From Galbula dea (taxonomy: Eukaryota; Chordata; Aves; Piciformes; Galbulidae), in NCBI GenBank assembly GCA_013399015.1, contig VWZX01001949.1:1922001-1986000 (forward strand): 64,000 nt of DNA, in the 5' to 3' direction. The translations under genes and the position numbers were made by a program. Of this stretch, positions 57,646 through 64,000 are shown piece by piece (within the stretch, counting starts at the first letter, position 1; the number at the start of each line of letters is the position of its first letter). A model generated the notes under the pieces. The model searched no databases and was not told the DNA's origin. It worked only from the letters and a program-made list of their open reading frames with translations.

Positions 57646-60438
57646 GTAAGTCTGTCGTCAAGCTAAGCCTGCAAGCAGTAATTTTTTCCACAGTTGTCTT
57701 TCCTTTAACCAGGCACAAAATAAAAGTTGGTTCATTTTATGTAGAAATTCTGTTCACATTTTGGCAAAGTGCTGTTTACAGTCACAGAGAGACAACTGTT
57801 TTAGAAAAAGGCTGATGGTGCATAGTCCTATGTAATGAAGTGCTGTGCAGTTTCTGGTAAAGGACTGAGAAACAAAGATTCAGAGGAGAGGAGTTGCAAG
57901 AAGACTTTCTCTCCTTGCAGTCCATCTGCAAAAAGGAAAAATACCAGAATGAATACTGAAGTGTTAAGTGGGTTAGTATTGAAGTTCCTTCCTTCTCAGT
58001 GCATTGATACTTCCCTCTTCTGTTTTGGTGAATGCTGGAGGGATGTAAAGGACAGCAGAGAAAATACCAAGCCTATTACCGGATAAACAATCCATTGAGG
58101 CACTGAAGATCTAGACCAAAGATCACACATTCTTCCCTGAGTGAAACAACCATTTTGCTCTTGTAGAATTATTCCTAGGGAAGGTTTGTGCTACATTTCA
58201 GTTTTGCAATCTACATTTAGTTGAAGTTAATGAGATGCTTTTTCTTCTAAGTAATAGTAGTGACATTGTTAGTAGTGTTTGAAAGGGAAGAGAGCTTCTT
58301 TCCTTACAAGATTTACTCTTACAGCTGTAGAAACCTTTGTTGGGGTGAAAACCTACAGTAGAGTTTAAGGCATCAGCATTTATGCTGAAGGATGCTTCCT
58401 TTTGTTAGCACTGCTATAGCATCATATTTCATTTCTCAACTGGTAGTTACCTTTATTTTAAAGAAAAATTAAAAATTGGTCTCAGTAAAATATGAAAGAG
58501 TAAGAGAGACAGAACAGTCTTACCAGATTGTCCAGTTAGATTATGTCTCCAGATATTCTGAAAAATGCTGGAACGTTAGTGTATGCTGCTCTAAACCAGC
58601 TCATTTGCAGTTGCATCTTATCTTCTGTTATCTCTGCTACAAACTTTGTTAATCCTCATAGAATGAAAAGTGCAGAATGGGTACAGTAGCTGTGTAAGCT
58701 AATCACTGTATGCCTTTTCCAGTAGTTTATCTAAGCTTATTCAGGTTCAACTTACTTGTGTTTTCAGTCAGTTCTTTAGTCTGTGACAGCCTGAAAATCA
58801 TCTTTTTCATAGTCTATCCAGCTTACACGTGCATGATACTCCAGACATCTTGCAGGTCTTCTGCCTCTTATTTTACAAAAAGAATTCAAAAAAATCCCAG
58901 ATTGAAGCAGTTGCATGACTCAGCACAGTGGCTAAATAAACTTTTGCACAACCTTAATTGCAAATCCAATGTGAGGGCAATGTTGCTAACTAGCTTTGTA
59001 GAAGTGTTAGGCAATCTAAGCTAGGCACCCTTAATTTTAGCTGAAAGCTAATTGATTTTTTTAATGATTCTGCCTATTTCTCTCATACAGGATGAACACA
59101 AGAGGTCAGGGATCAATTTTATGTCATTAAGTTAAGTTTGGATGTTCAATACTTACAAGTTTGAGTATTTGGCAGTCTCTTTCACATCTCTAATGTTAGA
59201 TACATAAACCCAAAGGCACTTGTGGTTCCAGTTCCCTCTTACTGCAGACATAATGTCATAATCTGCTGCTTCACTTGATCAGACTCAATTTCTAACCAAA
59301 TTAGCTTATTTGCATTTACTTGGTACTTCCAGAAGTTGTCTGACTGCAGTGCTTACAGGATTAGAAATCTTTTCGAGTCCAGTAAATTACTTTGTTCATG
59401 TACTAGCATTGTCATATAGCTTAAGCGATTCTTCTGTCATCGGCATCTGTATCAAGGCGCTATCTGGAGAGCAGTCATACAGGTCTCCATTTCTGTTTTG
59501 TTAGACTAACAAACCAAGCATATTTCACCTTTTCTGACAGAAAAGTATTTTCATTCTCCCATGCTTCAAGTTGTCTCTTAGTCATACTAGCCCTTCTCTG
59601 TACCTTTGCTGTTTAAATCAGCTTTCTTAAATACAAGTGACTGGAAGTGTAGGGACAGCATTAAAATGTTGTTGTTTCTGCTGGAAATACTACATCAAAA
59701 CAACCTTTGGTCCTGGTTATTTTTTTCAAGGTTACATCATACTATGCCTTATCAGGTATTATACAGTCTCTACTACCGTTTCAACTGGACACCTTAATTT
59801 ATAGCACTGATCATTCCTTAGTGTAGAACCTTACTGTTATCCATAATACTGTTATATTTAATTTCATTTCCACCACTTCAGCCTTTGAGGTCATCCAGTT
59901 TCTTCTGTTTCTTCAAAATGTTTTCAGGATTCTGTAGTTCTCTTGTATATGCTTGAAGACTTATTATTTTTACATATTCTTATAAATGTGTTCTATATTT
60001 TGGTTAAGTAATCCTAGTTGTCCCAGTCAAACTCTGTTTATTTTAGTACAATAATAGAAAGGGAAGGCTAACTGACAACTGTGGGCTTTGTGGTTTTTCT
60101 ATATTAGTGCATCAACCCAAAATGCAACATTCTTTAATATAAGTTTTGGCTTGTTTTGTTTTAAACAGGACTTTTTTTCACATTGTTCACAGAATGTTCT
60201 TCAGATGCTAATGTTGAAAGATGGTATATTCTCTGCTTTCTTATTCAGAGTGATCGTGATCATTTTTTCTTTAATTGTGAGATTATTTTAAGAACTGACA
60301 ATAGATAACCTGAAGTAAGACAAACTGAAGAAGGCTTTTAGTAGTATCTGCAAAAAATATCACTCATAAGAACTTCAAAAATAGCAACACTATTTAAAGA
60401 AAATACTATTTTTAATACAAACTTACTTTCCTTTGCAG

Positions 60439-60492
60439 TACCTGTTCTACCATTAACTGGAATACTGGTTCTTCCATATCTCTCACTAAGTG
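60439..60492 (+). other. Candidate 54-nt in-frame cassette exon of ASAP1 (unproven)
   Basis: Seen: a good acceptor (actttcctttgcag) is followed by 54 bases without a stop and a donor gtaaaa. Joined to the phase-1 end of the exon at 57645 it reads V, then PVLPLTGILVLPYLSLS, and leaves the same phase, so inclusion would add 18 residues in frame. Against it: the peptide is hydrophobic, unlike the surrounding proline-rich region. No such insertion is recalled from mammals, and the donor is weak. It may be chance. Confidence 0.2.
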
Positions 60493-61749
60493 GTAAAAAA
60501 AATTACACATGTGAGGGGTTTTTGCTCTAAACCCACCATTTCTTGAGTGGATGGTAACACCTTTGCATGGTTTCACAAGTACACAAATTAATAGATGCTA
60601 TACTAACTGCACAAAGGCTGAAGGGCAATGTATTATCAGTTGCAGACTTCTAGTTACTTACCTAATTACAATAATTAAGAGAGTATTTGGTCTATTTATA
60701 CATGAAAGGGTGATCCTTGTAATATGAAAAAGTGATAAAAGATGGCTACAGCTTGTACAGAAAGCAGCTGTTCCCCAGGTAACTGAAAAAAAAGAGAGCC
60801 CAGTGGAAGCAAAAGTTTAGAAAATTCTAGGTCAAGATTTTTTGGTTGGTGGTGGTTTTTGTTGTTTTACTTGTTTGATTTGGGGTTTTTTTGTTGCTTG
60901 TGTGAGGAAAATGTTCATGAAATATGAACTTCACAACTATGTGTGAAATCATCACTAAGATGACTATGGAGAGGAAATAATTTACTTACTTCCTGCCTGG
61001 TTAAAATCACAAAATATCTTTGATCTAGAAAAATAACTTCACTGAGTATTGCTTAAAAATATCTAGGTAGCCTAATATAACTAAAAATATCAGGTAAAAA
61101 TTGGTTTGAGATTTTTGTTTGTATATGATATAAAGTATTAGTAGTTTTACTGATGCTTTGTATATCATCAGATCTTTGCATTCTTTCACCAGTTGTTTCC
61201 ACGAACTGATTTAGATTTCCAGCACATTTCCCACATTTGATTTATTCAGAGTGTGATGTGACTTTATACCTCTTTCTGAAAAGATGTTTGAAATTTTCCT
61301 TTATTTTCTGTTTAAAGTAAGTTATTTTTGTATTTCAGACATCTGACCATTAGTGTATGACTTCTAAATTCATATTTATTCCTTCCATGAAGGAACAAAT
61401 GCTAAGAGTCTGCAGAGATACACTATTTTTAACACCTTTTCCCTGTAACTGTCATGTGCCCTGTGAAATTCTGACAGCTATGAAGCCATGAAGTTTTTCA
61501 ACTCTTCTGTGATGTCTGGAGATGTACTGCTACTAGTGTGAAATACATTAAAATATATATCCATATAACCACATTTGAAGAGTTTTAATCCTACAACATT
61601 TTATTTTTGTAGAGAATGGTTCTTCATTTTACCGGTAATAAAAAGTACAAATTTTACTTCATGTCTGAAGTTCTATTTTTGCTATTAGTACACAATACTA
61701 TTTCCATGCATTTCCTCCACTTTTTTTCTTGAAGCCAAGTTTGAATTAC

Positions 61750-61875
61750 TTCCCAGTGGTGGCAGGGCTGGAGCCGGTTGCGAGGGGTGAGGCTGCGGTG
61801 CAGTAGGAATAGGAGGACGCTAGGTGGTGGTAGGAGAGAACCTCTGCGGCGTTGGCCGTTCGCGCTTGCAGACAT
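61750..61875. other. Isolated CpG-dense patch in AT-rich intron
   Basis: About nine CpGs fall within roughly 100 bases (61773-61864), while surrounding kilobases have very few. On the minus strand the patch is followed downstream by AT-rich sequence with an AATAAA at about 61600-61605. It could be a small promoter or first exon of an antisense transcript, the 5' end of an old processed retrocopy, or a GC-biased conversion patch. No protein family was recognised in the overlapping minus-strand frame. Confidence 0.45.
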
Positions 61876-64000
61876 TTTGGAAGTGTGTGGCTCCTTGAGG
61901 TGTCAGCAAGGGAGGAGAATACTATAGTGACCTACTGTGTATCTTTTCGACAGGCTTTAAAAATAATGTTACTGTTAACACTAGATATTGAATTTTCCTT
62001 TCCCCTTACACTCTGAGTAACTTCCAGTTTATAGAACAACATTTGGTTCATATTTAAGCAAATGAAGGAATTTATAACTTGCAGAAGTCTAGGGGGTTGT
62101 CAGTCAAAACTTCAGATGAGAAAACTTTTCTCTTTTTGTTGACAAAAACATTTCAATGCATGGTTTAAGTTGACTTCCTTTCTTAACATCACAGAAGAAA
62201 TTAAAATGAGAAAGGATGTAAATTGGGGAACAATCTTACTAATTTGTACTAACATTAGACTGCTTATCAGTTAATGAGTTTGTGAGCTTGGAAGTAAATT
62301 GAGGGGAAATACTGCAAAATATATAATCTGATTTACAAGAGTAAGCAAATTAATGGTAATCCAGGCCCAAAATACCTACTGAGGTTGTGGTTGAGAGATT
62401 CTCCTGAGCAGCAAGAGGCCTTCCAGGCTTGAATCTGAAAGAGAATAGGTTAATAAAGCTGCCTATAGTAAGTTAATGATTTAATGTTTTCTTCAGGGTT
62501 TAGAAGAAATATCTGGCAAATGTACACATGCTTACAGGATAATAGAATTAATTATTTTCAATGTTCATTATTTCACCTAAGGAATTTTAGCAAATATTAT
62601 TCTTCACTGATTTTAATACTTGTATGATAGATAAATAGTAATTTGGATAGGAATGCAGACTTTGGTAATTTTCAGTATACCTATGGAGACTGGTAATAAA
62701 TATTTTTAAAGAGGCAGCTCTACTTCTGTGTGCAGGTTATGGTGTATGCTGAGAAACAAAATGAAGATGCTGTCTAAAAATACTGTTCAGATAAATTAGG
62801 TTTTCAAAAACAGGCAAGATGGTTCTGTAGGGCTACAAAATACATGATGATAGACTTGAAATTTCAGGTATAAACTCACTTTCTTTTGAAGAATTTATGT
62901 CTATTTTCTATGTTTATCTGGAGCCTGTGCTGGCAAAGCTCTCTTGCGTGCAACACTTATTGCAAGATCATGGCTGCAGTGAAGAGTTATTTATTGGTTT
63001 GATTTAAAAAACCCAACAGACAGGCAAACCATGACAAAATCCAACAAAACATGACAAAATCCCAACAACAAAACCCTTAGAGCTCTTGTCATGTAATGTG
63101 GCACTGATTTAGATAAGTGTTGCAAGTAATTTCTTTTGGCTGTAATGACAGCTGATTTGAGCAGTTATCCTCTTACTGCACGCTTGGATGTTGCCCTTGC
63201 CTGCTTCCTTGAGCTTCTCATTAAAGACATTTTTGAAGGTGAATGGTGAAGCCAACTAGGGAAAACTCTCTTATTTTATTTTTTGTTATTTGTTTTGTTG
63301 TCTTTCAATCTGTACCTGTTCCCATATCCTGTAATACATGCTTTGTGTTGAATAATACCTGTGCCAAGATTGCAGGGGGAAATAAAGGGTTTAAGGGTAG
63401 GAGTGACTGCATAAGCTCTTATAAGTGATCCTACCATTAAATTTCTAATGTCAGCCTCAGAGTTTTTCTGATGTTTATTTTATATGCACTGCATACAAGA
63501 ATTTGCATTGCTCTAAAAATGCATAATTCAATATATTTGAGCCACAGGAAAAAAAAGGAAAAATAACTACAGAAAAACTTAACAAGCTTACAATCCTGTT
63601 TTCAAAATGCAAGGAAAATTTGTAGATAGATTTCTATTCCTCTTCATTCCCCTAAGTTTCGTAAAAGAATTTGTATGGGGTGCTCTGGGGGAGAAAAAAT
63701 CCCCACATGATAGAACATTTAGAAAACTATTTTATTCTGGTATAAATTAATGGTCATTTTAATCCCTCCTGCTAAATATTACTTAATTTTAAGATTGCTT
63801 GGATTTTTTTGTTTGAGTGGATTGTTGTTGGTTTGGGGTGTTTTTTTTTAACAATGCCTAAAATTAGAAATCCAGGAGTGATTAACTCTGTATTTTTTAA
63901 ACATAAGTACACGTGTCATTCTGTTGTCAAGCTGCTTATATTCCCATAGCTAAGGAGGTTAAAAATGTGGTGAATGTGTCGTTCAATCTAAACAGTGTTT

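Larger units (their letters stand above)
57646..64000 (+). other. ASAP1: ASAP1 intron (5' part), 6.4 kb to window end
   Basis: The proline-rich and SH3 exons were not found here. It contains the candidate cassette exon at 60439-60492 and a CpG-dense patch at about 61750-61875. The rest is AT-rich with short T and A runs. Confidence 0.82.

Noticed and set aside
1..64000. A novel multi-gene or mobile defence-like system
   Set aside because: The window is explained by one vertebrate split gene, its introns and common bird repeats. No operon, phage, CRISPR or unknown multi-gene arrangement is visible.

Overview
The window is vertebrate nuclear DNA, almost certainly from a bird. It is AT-rich with few CpGs. 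It carries several CR1-type LINE fragments ending in the ATTCTATG/ATTCTGTG-like tails typical of bird genomes. It also contains one split gene whose exons translate to a protein very close to mammalian ASAP1. The species cannot be named from the sequence alone.

The gene is ASAP1, on the + strand, an Arf GTPase-activating protein with BAR, PH, ArfGAP, ankyrin, proline-rich and SH3 parts. Twenty-one ordinary coding exons and one 9-nt microexon were located between 20565 and 57645. All have AG acceptors and GT donors, and every codon phase joins without a frameshift or stop. Together they give 2224 nt, about 741 codons. The window starts inside an intron: the N-terminal exons lie upstream. It ends inside another intron: the rest of the proline-rich region and the SH3 domain lie downstream. 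Residue numbers below count from the first exon in the window, microexon included.

Layout: 1-20564 is intron with CR1 pieces, simple repeats and a G-rich tract. 20565-33326 holds eight exons encoding most of the BAR domain. 37102-37110 is an in-frame microexon adding Ser-Arg-Arg between BAR and PH. 37667-46256 encodes the linker and PH domain and starts the ArfGAP zinc finger. 46093-50096 covers the ArfGAP domain. 49910-56115 covers the ankyrin repeats and an acidic segment. 57417-57645 begins the Ser/Pro-rich region with an SH3-ligand-like PPLPPR motif. 57646-64000 is intron, with a candidate 54-nt in-frame cassette exon and an isolated CpG-dense patch.

In the protein, the BAR domain senses or bends membrane and dimerises. 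The PH domain binds phosphoinositide and activates the neighbouring ArfGAP domain, which hydrolyses Arf-bound GTP using an arginine finger. The C-terminal part connects to Src/FAK-type adhesion signalling. No RNA gene, CRISPR array, operon or novel multi-gene system was seen. The points most worth checking are the microexon, a 209-bp near-identical duplication joined at a single N, the candidate cassette exon and the CpG patch.
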